A DNA stretch of 64,000 nt from Leptolyngbyaceae cyanobacterium clean351. Lineage in GTDB: Bacteria; Cyanobacteriota; Cyanobacteriia; DAIDHW01. Shown here piece after piece: positions 1 through 8,471 of the stretch. The position numbers were made by a program, and so were the translations under genes. The notes under the pieces were generated by a model. The model was not told where the DNA came from and did no database searches. It saw only the letters and a program-made list of their open reading frames with translations. The stretch is taken from positions 434,353-498,352 of the forward strand of contig DAIDHW010000001.1 in the NCBI GenBank assembly GCA_027451865.1, in the 5' to 3' direction. Each line of letters opens with the position of its first letter. Positions within the stretch are counted from its first letter, which is position 1.

Positions 1-1
1 C

Positions 2-154
2 TCGGGGGCTGTCAACCTCACCCAACCCCTAGCAGTAATCTATATGCCGGTGGTGCGACCGGACCTGGCTGGATCAAACCAAGTCAATTGCCTGCTGCCG
101 GCTACCCCAGAGGGCACAGGGGGGGGGACAAGCACCTCCTGCGCCAGCTACTAA
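2..154 (+). CDS. C-terminal fragment of a pseudopilin-operon protein (HpsB-like position)
   Basis: An open frame runs in from the left edge and ends in Cys-Ala-Ser-Tyr-stop at 152-154; only about 50 residues are visible and no start is in the window. It lies 23 bases upstream of a pseudopilin gene that is followed closely by another, the arrangement of hpsB-hpsC-hpsD in cyanobacterial hormogonium-polysaccharide operons, so the fragment is probably the end of another pseudopilin. This rests on position only. The visible residues (a Val-Ile-Tyr-Met segment, then Gly/Thr/Ser-rich sequence and a late Cys) fit the beta-rich head of a minor pilin but are not diagnostic. Confidence 0.55.
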   Translation, partial: SGAVNLTQPLAVIYMPVVRPDLAGSNQVNCLLPATPEGTGGGTSTSCASY

Positions 155-177
155 CACCTTTCCCCTAGGCGACCCCT

Positions 178-1239
178 ATGCCTCCCCGTCTCCCCTTTAA
201 CCGCCGCCTGAGACCCCGCTGGCTGGGTTTTACCCTCGTAGAACTCCTAGTAGCTGCCTTTATTGGCGCCCTGATGGTGACTGCCCTAGCCGGGTTCGTA
301 GTGGAAATTAACACCACCAATGGCCAGGAGACCGTCCGGGCTGAGACCCAGCAGGCCATGAGCCAGGCCCTAGACTACATTCAGGCGGACATGCGCCAGG
401 CGGTATACATCTACGATGCCAATTGTGTCCTGACCAACGACATTAGCGATTATTGCCCTGGTCTTACCAACGCCATCAGTTTTCCAGCTAACATTACCCC
501 GGTGCTAGCCTTTTGGAAGCTGGAAACTACCCCGGGACTGCCCAGTCCTATTCCTACAGCCACCACGAGTGCCACCTACCAGGAAGCTCAGGACCTTAAC
601 GTTAGCCGCAACCTCTACAGCCTAGTGGTTTACTCCCTAGACTCTACTACTCCCCCTAGCTCCCCCTTCTCGGGCCCCTACCTCATCCGTCGCTACATCC
701 TCAGGCAGTACAACTGGACGGACTTGGCAGCGGGCACCCTGGTGGCTACCCCGGGTTATGTACGGCCCTACAGCGGTGCCGGGGATAACAACATCCTGTT
801 TCGCTCCTGGCCCTGTACCGAAAATACCACCTGTCCCACTAGTAATTACCCAGTTGTAACTGCCCTGAGTGACCATGAGGTCCTGACTGACTTGGTGGAT
901 AACCAAAGCCTGGGGGTCGACTACTGTACCACCCTAGACCCTACCGGCACCACCTATAATCGGGTCATTGCTACGGTCGGCTCCCAAGCCATCGACAGCT
1001 TCTACGCCTGCGTCCGCATCGGTGATGAAACCGCCTCCGCCGGATCGGTCCAGGACGCCTACCTATCCCTACGAGGTAATGCCCTCTACAAGCTCTACGG
1101 CGCCACCACCGCTGCTGGGTTTGAGACCACCAAAAGCACCCAGGATCTAGATACCTACCTGCCCACCCTCACCACCCAGGTTCAGGCTCGCAGCGTCTTT
1201 GAAAGGGTCCCCCCCGCGGTTAACTATAACTCTCCCTAA
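178..1239 (+). CDS. Type IV pilus-like pseudopilin, HpsC-like
   Basis: 353 residues. A class III prepilin signal is clear: a basic leader, then Gly17 followed by FTLVELLVAA, with the conserved Glu at position +5 of the mature protein. Cleavage and N-methylation by a PilD-type peptidase would be expected after Gly17. Residues 18-45 form one hydrophobic helix, and the rest is a large Thr/Ser/Asn-rich head with several cysteines. This is longer than a major pilin and matches the size of HpsC-type pseudopilins, which in filamentous cyanobacteria help export motility polysaccharide. It sits between the fragment at 2-154 and the next pseudopilin, 5 bases downstream, so the three are probably one operon. 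The prepilin assignment is firm; the HpsC label is inference. Confidence 0.72.
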   Translation: MPPRLPFNRRLRPRWLGFTLVELLVAAFIGALMVTALAGFVVEINTTNGQETVRAETQQAMSQALDYIQADMRQAVYIYDANCVLTNDISDYCPGLTNAISFPANITPVLAFWKLETTPGLPSPIPTATTSATYQEAQDLNVSRNLYSLVVYSLDSTTPPSSPFSGPYLIRRYILRQYNWTDLAAGTLVATPGYVRPYSGAGDNNILFRSWPCTENTTCPTSNYPVVTALSDHEVLTDLVDNQSLGVDYCTTLDPTGTTYNRVIATVGSQAIDSFYACVRIGDETASAGSVQDAYLSLRGNALYKLYGATTAAGFETTKSTQDLDTYLPTLTTQVQARSVFERVPPAVNYNSP

Positions 1240-1244
1240 AGACC

Positions 1245-1832
1245 ATGGCCCAAAAACAGCGCAGAAAAAAATACCGAGACCGGTGGTGGCCAGGGTTTAC
1301 CCTGCTTGAGGTGCTAGTAACCGTCGTAATCGTGGGTATCCTAGCTTCCCTGGCTGCCTCCTTGTTCGTCAATCTCAACTACCGCATTGCCCTCAATGGG
1401 GTCCAGGCTGCCGCCCTGCAGTACATCCAGCAGGCTCAGAATAACGCCGAAAAGCAACAGGTAGTCTGGGAGGTAGCCTTTAAGGACACAGGCAGTCAAA
1501 CTGAGTGGGCCATGACCTCCTGTCCAGCCTTCAGCAGCACCAATCCCTGTGCCACCCTCACAGCCTGGAACCCCCTTGGCAGCAACCCGTCCCTGTTTGC
1601 GATCAAGACGGGGGCTCCCTACACCACCCTAGTCAGCAACGCCAACGGTTACTACACCCTCACCTTTGACAGCGACGGCACCGTTGACAGCAGTAACACT
1701 ATTCCGGCCCAGATCACCTTTGTGTTGCGCAGCTCCACCGTCAACCCCAAACGGTGCGTGATCGTGGAAACTATTCTCGGAGAAACAACTACCGCCGGCG
1801 AAGACAGTACCGCAGACACCGGTTGTGGGTAA
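1245..1832 (+). CDS. GspH/FimT-like pseudopilin (HpsD-position)
   Basis: 195 residues. The leader is strongly basic (residues 4-13), then Gly17 and FTLLEVLVTVVIVGILASL, a type III signal followed by the single N-terminal helix of type IV pilins and type II secretion pseudopilins. The head contains paired cysteines and ends in Thr-Gly-Cys-Gly. It starts 5 bases after the upstream pseudopilin stop, so translation is likely coupled. It is probably a minor subunit of the same pseudopilus as its neighbour. Position suggests the HpsD role, but head domains of this class diverge quickly, so the exact subunit is uncertain. Confidence 0.7.
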   Translation: MAQKQRRKKYRDRWWPGFTLLEVLVTVVIVGILASLAASLFVNLNYRIALNGVQAAALQYIQQAQNNAEKQQVVWEVAFKDTGSQTEWAMTSCPAFSSTNPCATLTAWNPLGSNPSLFAIKTGAPYTTLVSNANGYYTLTFDSDGTVDSSNTIPAQITFVLRSSTVNPKRCVIVETILGETTTAGEDSTADTGCG

Positions 1833-1853
1833 TTTCCGGCTGAGCCTCAGTTT

Positions 1854-1904
1854 GAGGAACTAATCCTCCAAAACTCATCAAATTATGCGGGATTTATGAT
1901 CCCG
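1854..1904 (+). other. Two small inverted repeats between the pseudopilin operon and sat
   Basis: Two short dyads sit in the 126-base gap: GAGGA (1854-1858) with TCCTC (1864-1868), and CGGGAT (1888-1893) with ATCCCG (1899-1904). Neither has a following T-run, so they are not classical terminators. They could slow 3' decay of the pseudopilin message or belong to the sat leader. Only the base pairing is observed. Confidence 0.35.
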
Positions 1905-1958
1905 AGACCCAGGCTCGTGATAAGTTAGGAGGGTTACTATTCAGGAATTCTTCCCCTC

Positions 1959-3122
1959 TTGAATCCTCCTAGTCTCCCCGCCCACGGCGGCCAGTTGATC
2001 AATCGAATCGCCTCTGCGGAGCAAAAACAAGCCTTCCTCGCCCAGGCTGACCACTTGCCTCGACTCGCCCTAGATGAGCGAGCGATTTCTGACCTAGAAA
2101 TGATTGCCATTGGCGGCTTTAGCCCCCTGACGGGTTTCATGAGCCAGGCAGACTACCTCGGGGTGGTTGCGCATATGCGCTTAGCTAACGGTTTAGCCTG
2201 GTCAATTCCCATTACCCTGGCAATCGAGGAGGCTCAAGCTGCCTCTCTTGCCCCCGGAGACCTGATCAGACTAGACAACCCCCAGGGTAAGTTTGTGGGT
2301 ACCCTCGAGCTGACAGAGAAATACACCTACGATCCTCGGCGGGAAGCTGCCCAGGTATATCGCACGGAAGACCCTGCCCATCCGGGTGTCCAGGTGCTCT
2401 ACCAGCAGCCCCCAGTCTATCTAGCCGGGCCTGTGTGGCTGCTAGAGCGCTCCTCCCACCCCCTCTTCCCTAGCTATCAAATTGACCCGCTCCAGGCTCG
2501 GGAGCAATTCCAGGCTAGGGGCTGGCGGACCGTGGTGGGCTTTCAAACCCGCAATCCCATCCACCGTGCCCACGAATATATCCAGAAGTGTGCCCTAGAG
2601 GTGGTCGACGGTCTATTTCTCCATCCCCTCGTAGGAGTCACCAAGGGAGACGATATCTCCGCTGAAGTGCGCATGCGCTGTTACGAAATTATGATGGAGC
2701 ACTACTTCCCAACCGAGCGGGTCATCCTAGCAATCAACCCCGCCGCCATGCGCTATGCCGGCCCGCGGGAAGCGATCTTCCATGCCCTAGTGCGCAAAAA
2801 CTACGGTTGCTCCCACTTCATTGTTGGCCGGGACCACGCCGGAGTAGGTGACTACTACGGCACCTACGATGCTCAACACATCTTTGATGAATTTGCCCCG
2901 GAGGAATTGGGGATAATCCCTCTCAAGTTTGAGCATGCCTTCTACTGCAAGCGTACCCAGGGGATGGCGACCACGAAAACTAGCCCTAGTCGGCCTGAGG
3001 AACGGATTCACTTGTCCGGCACTAAGGTGAGAGAAATGCTCCGTCGGGGAGAGGTTCCCCCGCCGGAATTTTCCCGGCCGGAGGTGGCGGCAGAGCTAGT
3101 GCGGGCCCTGCGACAGACTTAG
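1959..3122 (+). CDS. sat: Sulfate adenylyltransferase (ATP sulfurylase)
   Basis: 387 residues, the usual length for the bacterial and plastid-type monofunctional enzyme. It makes adenosine 5'-phosphosulfate and pyrophosphate from ATP and sulfate, the first step of assimilatory sulfate reduction in the cytosol. The nucleotide-binding motif [12 protein letters not shown] starts near residue 196, GRDHAG near 290, and a Ser-Gly-Thr-Lys-Val-Arg segment near the C terminus. The assigned start is TTG at 1959; there is no in-frame ATG before the conserved N-terminal domain. No APS kinase domain is fused and no cysC, cysH or sir is nearby, so it stands alone here. Confidence 0.95.
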   Translation: MNPPSLPAHGGQLINRIASAEQKQAFLAQADHLPRLALDERAISDLEMIAIGGFSPLTGFMSQADYLGVVAHMRLANGLAWSIPITLAIEEAQAASLAPGDLIRLDNPQGKFVGTLELTEKYTYDPRREAAQVYRTEDPAHPGVQVLYQQPPVYLAGPVWLLERSSHPLFPSYQIDPLQAREQFQARGWRTVVGFQTRNPIHRAHEYIQKCALEVVDGLFLHPLVGVTKGDDISAEVRMRCYEIMMEHYFPTERVILAINPAAMRYAGPREAIFHALVRKNYGCSHFIVGRDHAGVGDYYGTYDAQHIFDEFAPEELGIIPLKFEHAFYCKRTQGMATTKTSPSRPEERIHLSGTKVREMLRRGEVPPPEFSRPEVAAELVRALRQT

Positions 3123-3221
3123 GTAAAGATTTGTGTCCATGATCTAATCCGGAAAAAAGCCAGGGGGTAGTGGCATCTAAACTGGGATCAGAAACTAGTC
3201 CCGGACAGGGGTTGAGCAATC

Positions 3222-5339
3222 ATGGGACTGAAGCGGCGGTCTTTTATGCAGGTGATGGGCTTGGCCTTTGCCGCCCTCGGTGTTAGCCAAACCAGTCTCT
3301 TCACCCTTACCCAAACCTACAACAGCGCCTTAGCAGGGGAGACTGGCCGCAAACTGGCTTTGTTGGTAGGCATTGACCATTACGGCTCCGACCTGGGGCC
3401 ACCCCTCACGGGATGCGTCACTGATGTCCAGCTCCAACGTCAATTGTTAGTGCATCGCTATGGTTTTGACCCCAAGGATGTGCTTACCTTGACGGACCAG
3501 GCGGCCACCTGGGAGGGGATCGTAAGTGCTGTTCAGACCCACCTTATAGACCAGGCCGCGGCCAATGACCTGGTGACCTTTCACTTCAGCGGTTACGGCA
3601 GTCGGGTGCGTAAGGGGGAGGTCTTGGTGAAAAGCTTAGTGCCAGTAGATAGCACCCTGCCTACTGCTACGGCTCCTCAGGTACGAGACCTCCTGGAGGA
3701 AACTCTTTGGTCGCTCCTCAGCCTACTGCCTACCCGGCAGGTGTTGGTAGTGCTAGATACAAGCTACTCAGACCCAGGAACGGGAACTCAACTGCGCAGT
3801 CGTACCCGAGCCAATCCCGACCTAGGAGTAATCCATCCCCAAGAGCTGGAATTCCAGAAGACTCTGCCTGCCCACCCGCAGTCCCAGCCCTTAGTCCTCC
3901 AAGCCTCCACCTTGACTGGTGGCCCACGGGCCTACGAGCTCCAAGGTCATGGCTTTAGTGCTGGCCTATTTACCTACGCTCTTACCCAAGGCTGGTGGCA
4001 AGGCCTAGAGCCCGACCAATGGTGGTCCCAGGTACAAGCCCAGGTCTACGAGTGGGCAGGCCCTAGCCAACAACCGAGCCTATCCTTGCCACCTTTTGAC
4101 CCGTGGTTCCGAAATTACCCGGGTGCCGATGGGGTTGTGTTAGCGATTGAGGAGCCTCCCCAGAGTGCCAAAGTCTGGTTAGGGGGGCTGCCTCTGCCAG
4201 TACTCGAAACCTATGCCCCTGGTTCAGTGCTTTCCACCCTGCCGGGGAATAGCCAGCCTGCTATTCCAGTGCAAGTGCGCTCCCGGGAGGGTCTAGTAGC
4301 TAAGGTCAAGGTCCTCAACTCCACCGATGCTATCTATGGTGGAGATCCTCTGCAGGAATTGGTCCGAGCTATCCCCCGCAAGCTAGGCCTAAGCATTGCT
4401 CTAGACAATAGCTTGGACCGGATTGAGCGAGTAGACGCCACTAGCGCCTTTGCCTCTATCCCCTACGTTAGCAGTGTGGTAGCTGAGGACCAACCCGCCG
4501 ATTACCGGTTCGGCCGGGCTCAAGCCCCCACAGCCGTACAGCTGCAAGTAGCTTCCCTGCCCGTCAACGCCATTGCCAGTACAGTCTTGGGGGATTTGTC
4601 TCTACCTCCCCAGGGTTATGGCTTGTACTCCTTGCACGGCGGCCTGATGTCCCAGACTGTGGGTGACCGCGGCGAGGTAGTTAAAGCTGCCGTCCATCGT
4701 CTCACCCCCCATCTTCAGGAGCTTTTAGCCCACAAACTCCTGTACCTAGTCTGCAACAGCAATGCCTCCCGGGTCGGCATCCAGGCCACCCTCCAGCAGG
4801 CGGGCTCCCCGCCCCAAACCCTAAGTACCCAAGTTACAACCCGGTCCCCAGACTCACCGTCTCTCCCCCCAACCCCCCCGACCAACCTCATCCTGCCCAA
4901 GGCTAAAGGAAATCTCCAAGTCCAAGTTCATAACTTCAGCAGTGGGCCGATTTACCCCCTCTTAATCGGGACTACTGACCGGGGCGTCCGGGTCTATCCC
5001 GCACGGGGAGAGTGGCGTCAGCTGCCAGAGGTGCCCCCCGATCAAGCGCTCACCCTACCCCTGGTGCCCAATAGTCCTGACTGGGTGTCCTCCCAAGGTT
5101 GGACTGAGCTGCAGTTGGTGTGCAGTTGCGCCCCCATGACGAAAATTCAGGCCTTGCTCGCTGCCCCCCCTCGGGGTTTCAATCCCCTAGAGTTGGTTCA
5201 AGCTCTGCTAGAAGACCTACACCAGAGCAGCCTTATGGCCTTGGAAACTAGCGGCCTTAGGGATTTGATCCCTCCTGAGAACTTCGCCCTGGCCTTAAAC
5301 GGTTGGGCTAGTTTTAGATTTCTGTACCAGGTGAGTTAA
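3222..5339 (+). CDS. Tat-exported caspase-fold protein (orthocaspase/metacaspase family) with Tyr/Ser in place of His/Cys
   Basis: 705 residues. The N terminus carries a twin-arginine motif (RRSFMQ) and a hydrophobic stretch, suggesting export in folded form. Residues about 44-300 are a peptidase C14 (caspase p20-like) domain beginning LALLVGIDHYG. The His-loop reads HFSGYG with Tyr125 where the catalytic histidine of SGHG is expected, and the Cys-loop reads LDTSYSDPG with Ser181 where cysteine is expected. Both catalytic residues are therefore replaced, as in the YS class of cyanobacterial orthocaspases described in the literature. The C-terminal ~400 residues are beta-rich without a domain I recognise. 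It is probably not a cysteine protease but a pseudo-enzyme with binding or regulatory function. The RNase P RNA gene begins about 10 bases after its stop. Confidence 0.88.
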   Translation: MGLKRRSFMQVMGLAFAALGVSQTSLFTLTQTYNSALAGETGRKLALLVGIDHYGSDLGPPLTGCVTDVQLQRQLLVHRYGFDPKDVLTLTDQAATWEGIVSAVQTHLIDQAAANDLVTFHFSGYGSRVRKGEVLVKSLVPVDSTLPTATAPQVRDLLEETLWSLLSLLPTRQVLVVLDTSYSDPGTGTQLRSRTRANPDLGVIHPQELEFQKTLPAHPQSQPLVLQASTLTGGPRAYELQGHGFSAGLFTYALTQGWWQGLEPDQWWSQVQAQVYEWAGPSQQPSLSLPPFDPWFRNYPGADGVVLAIEEPPQSAKVWLGGLPLPVLETYAPGSVLSTLPGNSQPAIPVQVRSREGLVAKVKVLNSTDAIYGGDPLQELVRAIPRKLGLSIALDNSLDRIERVDATSAFASIPYVSSVVAEDQPADYRFGRAQAPTAVQLQVASLPVNAIASTVLGDLSLPPQGYGLYSLHGGLMSQTVGDRGEVVKAAVHRLTPHLQELLAHKLLYLVCNSNASRVGIQATLQQAGSPPQTLSTQVTTRSPDSPSLPPTPPTNLILPKAKGNLQVQVHNFSSGPIYPLLIGTTDRGVRVYPARGEWRQLPEVPPDQALTLPLVPNSPDWVSSQGWTELQLVCSCAPMTKIQALLAAPPRGFNPLELVQALLEDLHQSSLMALETSGLRDLIPPENFALALNGWASFRFLYQVS

Positions 5340-5348
5340 ATTGGATCT

Positions 5349-5722
5349 GGGAAGGAAGTCAGCGAGGGAGTTGCAAGGGGTAATAACCTTGAGGAAAGTC
5401 CGGGCTCCCAAAAGACCACACTTGCTGGGTAACTCCCAGTGCGGGTGACCGTGAGGATAGTGCCACAGAAATATACCGCCGTACAAGCACTTGTGCGGTA
5501 AGGGTGCAAGGGTGCGGTAAGAGCGCACCAGCAGGATCGTGAGGTCCTGGCTAGGTAAACCCCGGTGGGGAGCAAGGTCGATGGAACTACGGGTTGGTCT
5601 GTTTCCCCGTTCCGTTATCGGAGCCGCTAGAGGTGCTTGGCAACAAGCATCCCAGATAGATAACTCCCCCCTTAACGCTTAGTTAGGGGAACAGAACCCG
5701 GCTTATGTCTGACTTACTTCCC
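5349..5722 (+). ncRNA. rnpB: RNase P RNA, bacterial type A
   Basis: This is the catalytic RNA of ribonuclease P, which removes 5' leaders from precursor tRNAs. The conserved 5' core GAGGAAAGTCCGGGC begins at 5391, an AGAGCGCACCAGCA block lies at about 5520-5533, and the 3' core ACAGAACCCGGCTTAT lies at 5691-5706. The P1 helix is visible: 5349-5362 (GGGAAGGAAGTCAG) pairs with 5709-5722 (CTGACTTACTTCCC) with one mismatch, and this sets the ends. The ~374-nt length fits the cyanobacterial gene. It is squeezed between the caspase-like gene and menE, so it may be cotranscribed or have a promoter inside the upstream ORF. Confidence 0.96.
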
Positions 5723-5736
5723 TCTCCCGTGTAGGC

Positions 5737-7092
5737 GTGCTGATGGATCCCTCCCAGCCTAAATGTGGTGCTTGGCCCCGAGTGCTGTTGGCCGAGGCAG
5801 ACCCCTGGGCCTTCCTCGCCCGGTTTGAAGCTGTCTGGCAAGCCCAACAGCCGGTTTTCCTAGCCAATCCTGCTTGGTCGGCGGGGGAATGGGTCCAAGT
5901 GGCGGCCATGGTGCAGCCTCACGAGCTATCGGGGTCAGCCCCCCTGGAATTTAACTCTCCCGGTCTGAGTCCTAATCCTGAGGAGGTGGGTTTGGTCTGC
6001 GTTCCCACCGGTGGTTCGGGAGGCAAGGTCCGATTTGCTACCCATACCCAAGCGAGCCTCCTAGCGGCCGCCCGGGGTTTTAGTCAGCATTGCGGTCCCG
6101 GACCAGTCAATTGCCTCTGCTTGCTGCCCCTGTACCACGTGAGTGGGCTGATGCAGGTGTTGCGCACCTGGACCACGGCTGGTCAGATAGTGTTCCACAG
6201 CTGGCCCCAGGTACTCCGCGGGGACCTGCCCTCCCTCAACCCCGAGCAGTTTTTTGTCTCCCTGGTACCTACCCAGCTGCAGCGGATCCTGCAAAACCGC
6301 AGCCTCATCCCCTGGCTGCAAAGGTTCGCCACCGTCTGGCTAGGGGGTGCCCCCCCCTGGCCAGACCTACTAGAGCAGGCCCGCGCCCAGCGCATCCCTC
6401 TGGCGCTCACCTACGGGATGACTGAGACTGCAGCTCTGGTGTGCGCTCTGCGGCCAGAGGCCTTCCTAGCAGGCGCTAACCACTGCGGTCAAGCCCTACC
6501 CCACGCCCAGGTAACAATTCACGGCCCGGGGGGGGAGGTGCTAGGGCCCCATTGCCCCGGACGGGTGCATGTCAAAACCTCAGCCCTAGCCCGGGGTTAC
6601 TACGGTTACTACCCGGAACCTTTCCCCCAGGTTTGCCCCTGGCCCACCGATGACCTGGGTTATCTAGACGAGGCAGGCAACCTGACGATCCTAGGCCGCT
6701 ATAGCCAACGCATCTTTACCGGGGGGGAGAAAGTAGACCCCCTCGAGGTGGAGACAGCCCTGTGGTCTACGGGCTTGGTGCAGGATGTGGGGGTGACTGG
6801 GTTACCAGACCAGGAGTGGGGGGAACTAGTGGCAGCGGCTTGCGTACCCAGTCCTGGGGTCACCCTAGGACAGATCCAGGCCGCCCTAACCGGTCGCCTG
6901 AGTCGTTTTAAGCTCCCCAAGCGCTGGCTACTGTGTCGTCAACTACCCCGGACTCCCCAGGGAAAGCTATCTAGGGTGCAGCTGCAGGGGATGTTTGGTG
7001 CGGTTCTCCCCACCGGGCTAACCAATCCAGAAGCGCCGGCGGCAGGTCTTGACGCTGGCGGGAACCCGGGTCAATACACACGTGGCGGGTAA
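5737..7092 (+). CDS. menE: o-Succinylbenzoate-CoA ligase (AMP-binding enzyme)
   Basis: 451 residues. It activates o-succinylbenzoate to its CoA thioester in phylloquinone (vitamin K1) synthesis, needed for photosystem I. ANL-superfamily motifs are in order: the P-loop-like PTGGSGGKV (about residue 90), LTYGMTETAAL (about 225), TDDLGYLDEAG and LGRYSQRI in the hinge, and TPQGKLSR with the catalytic lysine near the end. The frame opens with GTG at 5737, two codons before an ATG at 5743; either may be used. Its 3' end overlaps the convergent thioesterase gene, which probably serves the same pathway, by about 122 bases. Substrate is inferred from size and this pairing. Confidence 0.85.
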   Translation: MLMDPSQPKCGAWPRVLLAEADPWAFLARFEAVWQAQQPVFLANPAWSAGEWVQVAAMVQPHELSGSAPLEFNSPGLSPNPEEVGLVCVPTGGSGGKVRFATHTQASLLAAARGFSQHCGPGPVNCLCLLPLYHVSGLMQVLRTWTTAGQIVFHSWPQVLRGDLPSLNPEQFFVSLVPTQLQRILQNRSLIPWLQRFATVWLGGAPPWPDLLEQARAQRIPLALTYGMTETAALVCALRPEAFLAGANHCGQALPHAQVTIHGPGGEVLGPHCPGRVHVKTSALARGYYGYYPEPFPQVCPWPTDDLGYLDEAGNLTILGRYSQRIFTGGEKVDPLEVETALWSTGLVQDVGVTGLPDQEWGELVAAACVPSPGVTLGQIQAALTGRLSRFKLPKRWLLCRQLPRTPQGKLSRVQLQGMFGAVLPTGLTNPEAPAAGLDAGGNPGQYTRGG

Positions 7093-7411
7093 GTGCCCGA
7101 CTAACCACCGGCTCAGCCCCCTGACGCCGGACCGTATAAACTAGTTCGTATTCGGTGCTGCTGACGGCGCGCGGCAGAGCCGTCACCTCGAGGTGATCAC
7201 CGCAAAACAAGGGGCGGCGGAAGTCTGCTTGGGTGTAGACTACCGGCATCACCACCCCTCGAGAACCCGGCAGCACTTCCAGGGGCACCCCTGCCGCCGC
7301 TAGGGACTCTTCGTAGGCTTCATGGCAGATAGCCAGAAAGTTAAGGAAGTATACTACCCCTGCCCCATCCGTGTCCCGCAGATACACGGTGCGATGATAG
7401 ACAAATGCCAA
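6971..7411 (-). CDS. 1,4-Dihydroxy-2-naphthoyl-CoA thioesterase (hotdog fold)
   Basis: 146 residues, one hotdog domain of the 4-hydroxybenzoyl-CoA thioesterase family. The active-site signature RDTDGAGVVYF near residue 12 contains the catalytic Asp. In cyanobacteria close relatives (slr0204 type) hydrolyse DHNA-CoA, the step after MenB in phylloquinone synthesis, and the neighbouring convergent menE supports that role. The last ~40 codons lie antisense to the end of menE. The proline/alanine-rich C terminus is not needed for the fold. A general acyl-CoA thioesterase is the alternative. Confidence 0.85.
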   Translation of the reverse strand: MAFVYHRTVYLRDTDGAGVVYFLNFLAICHEAYEESLAAAGVPLEVLPGSRGVVMPVVYTQADFRRPLFCGDHLEVTALPRAVSSTEYELVYTVRRQGAEPVVSRALTRHVCIDPGSRQRQDLPPALLDWLARWGEPHQTSPAAAP

Positions 7412-7438
7412 GGCTATAACCTAACTTTTATCGACGGC

Positions 7439-8377
7439 CTACTCTTCGTACTCGGGCACTCGGTTCTTCTCGGGGATGTTTAACTTTTGGGGCTGGTAGG
7501 CGGAGCGAGTCTCTCCCTCATCCCAGTAGTCCTCCGGTTCCTCCTCTTGGCTGGCTACGGACTCGCGCTGGGGAGGAGGAGTTACTTCGTACTCATCGTG
7601 GCCTGTGGCCTCACTCCAGTTATCCACCTCCCGGTATTCAGGAATCGGCACCTGTCTCGGGCGGGCCGGGGGAGGGGCTGGTTCCTCTTCCCAGGTATCC
7701 TCATCCCAGTTCTCCCGCACCGGCATCCGCAAGTTCTGGGGGGCGCGCAGGGGCACCCCAGGTCCGAGGCGATTTTCCGGCCGCGCCACGGGGGTGTAGT
7801 AGGTGTCCTCCTCGTCGCGCTCCCAAGGGGCTCGACCAATCCCTAGGCGCTCAAGTAACCCGACAGTTAGTTGATTCAAACGCTCTTCGCACCCTTCGAA
7901 TACCACTAGACGCTCAGGGCCACTACTAACCACCTCCTCCATTTGCAGTTCGTAGGTGCTGATCAGCTGGTCGGGGATCTGGGGCAGGCCGAAGGAGGAG
8001 ATGATCAAGTCCGCCACCTTGCCATTTTCTAGGTCAAAGCGGAAATTGTGCACCCGCCCTAGGAGGTCACCAGTCTCGGTTACTACCTCACTGCGGATCA
8101 GGGGACTGAGGCCATCCGTCTCTAGATCAATGATTGCATCCTCCGTATCTACCAGGATCACATCTCCCACCTGACGAATGCTATTGAGCAGGATTTGGCG
8201 GGGGAGAGCCGAGGTAAAACCAGCGATCAGACTGTCTCGTAGCCCCATTGCCACCACCTCCCGGCGGTCAACATCAACCCAGATTTGGCTGACCACCCCT
8301 AGGCGCTTACCCGTATCCCGGGTGATTACTTGGGTCCCGACGAGGTCAGATCGATAACGAATCGGTTCAGGGGTCAT
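7439..8377 (-). CDS. PRC-barrel domain protein
   Basis: 312 residues. Residues about 5-80 and 90-165 look like two PRC-barrel-type beta modules (repeated pattern of hydrophobic strands around 'IGVVSQIWVDVDRREVVAM' and 'LGRVHNFRFDLENGKVADL'). The C-terminal half is low-complexity, rich in Pro, Glu, Asp and Arg and probably disordered. Proteins of this form are conserved in cyanobacteria, often annotated as photosystem-related PRC-barrel proteins, but the function is not established. It stands 28 bases downstream of the thioesterase start on the same strand, so the two may be cotranscribed. No catalytic residues are evident. Confidence 0.75.
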   Translation of the reverse strand: MTPEPIRYRSDLVGTQVITRDTGKRLGVVSQIWVDVDRREVVAMGLRDSLIAGFTSALPRQILLNSIRQVGDVILVDTEDAIIDLETDGLSPLIRSEVVTETGDLLGRVHNFRFDLENGKVADLIISSFGLPQIPDQLISTYELQMEEVVSSGPERLVVFEGCEERLNQLTVGLLERLGIGRAPWERDEEDTYYTPVARPENRLGPGVPLRAPQNLRMPVRENWDEDTWEEEPAPPPARPRQVPIPEYREVDNWSEATGHDEYEVTPPPQRESVASQEEEPEDYWDEGETRSAYQPQKLNIPEKNRVPEYEE

Positions 8378-8471
8378 GGTTACATCCCGGTCCTACCGTC
8401 TATTAGATCTAGCATAGATCCTCCACCAGGAAAAGGAAGGCAATCCCCAGGGGGTTGAGCCTCAGTCCAAG

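Noticed and set aside
7487-7846. 119-codon plus-strand frame antisense to the PRC-barrel gene
   Set aside because: Shadow of the disordered Pro/Glu-rich region; no start signal and no family.
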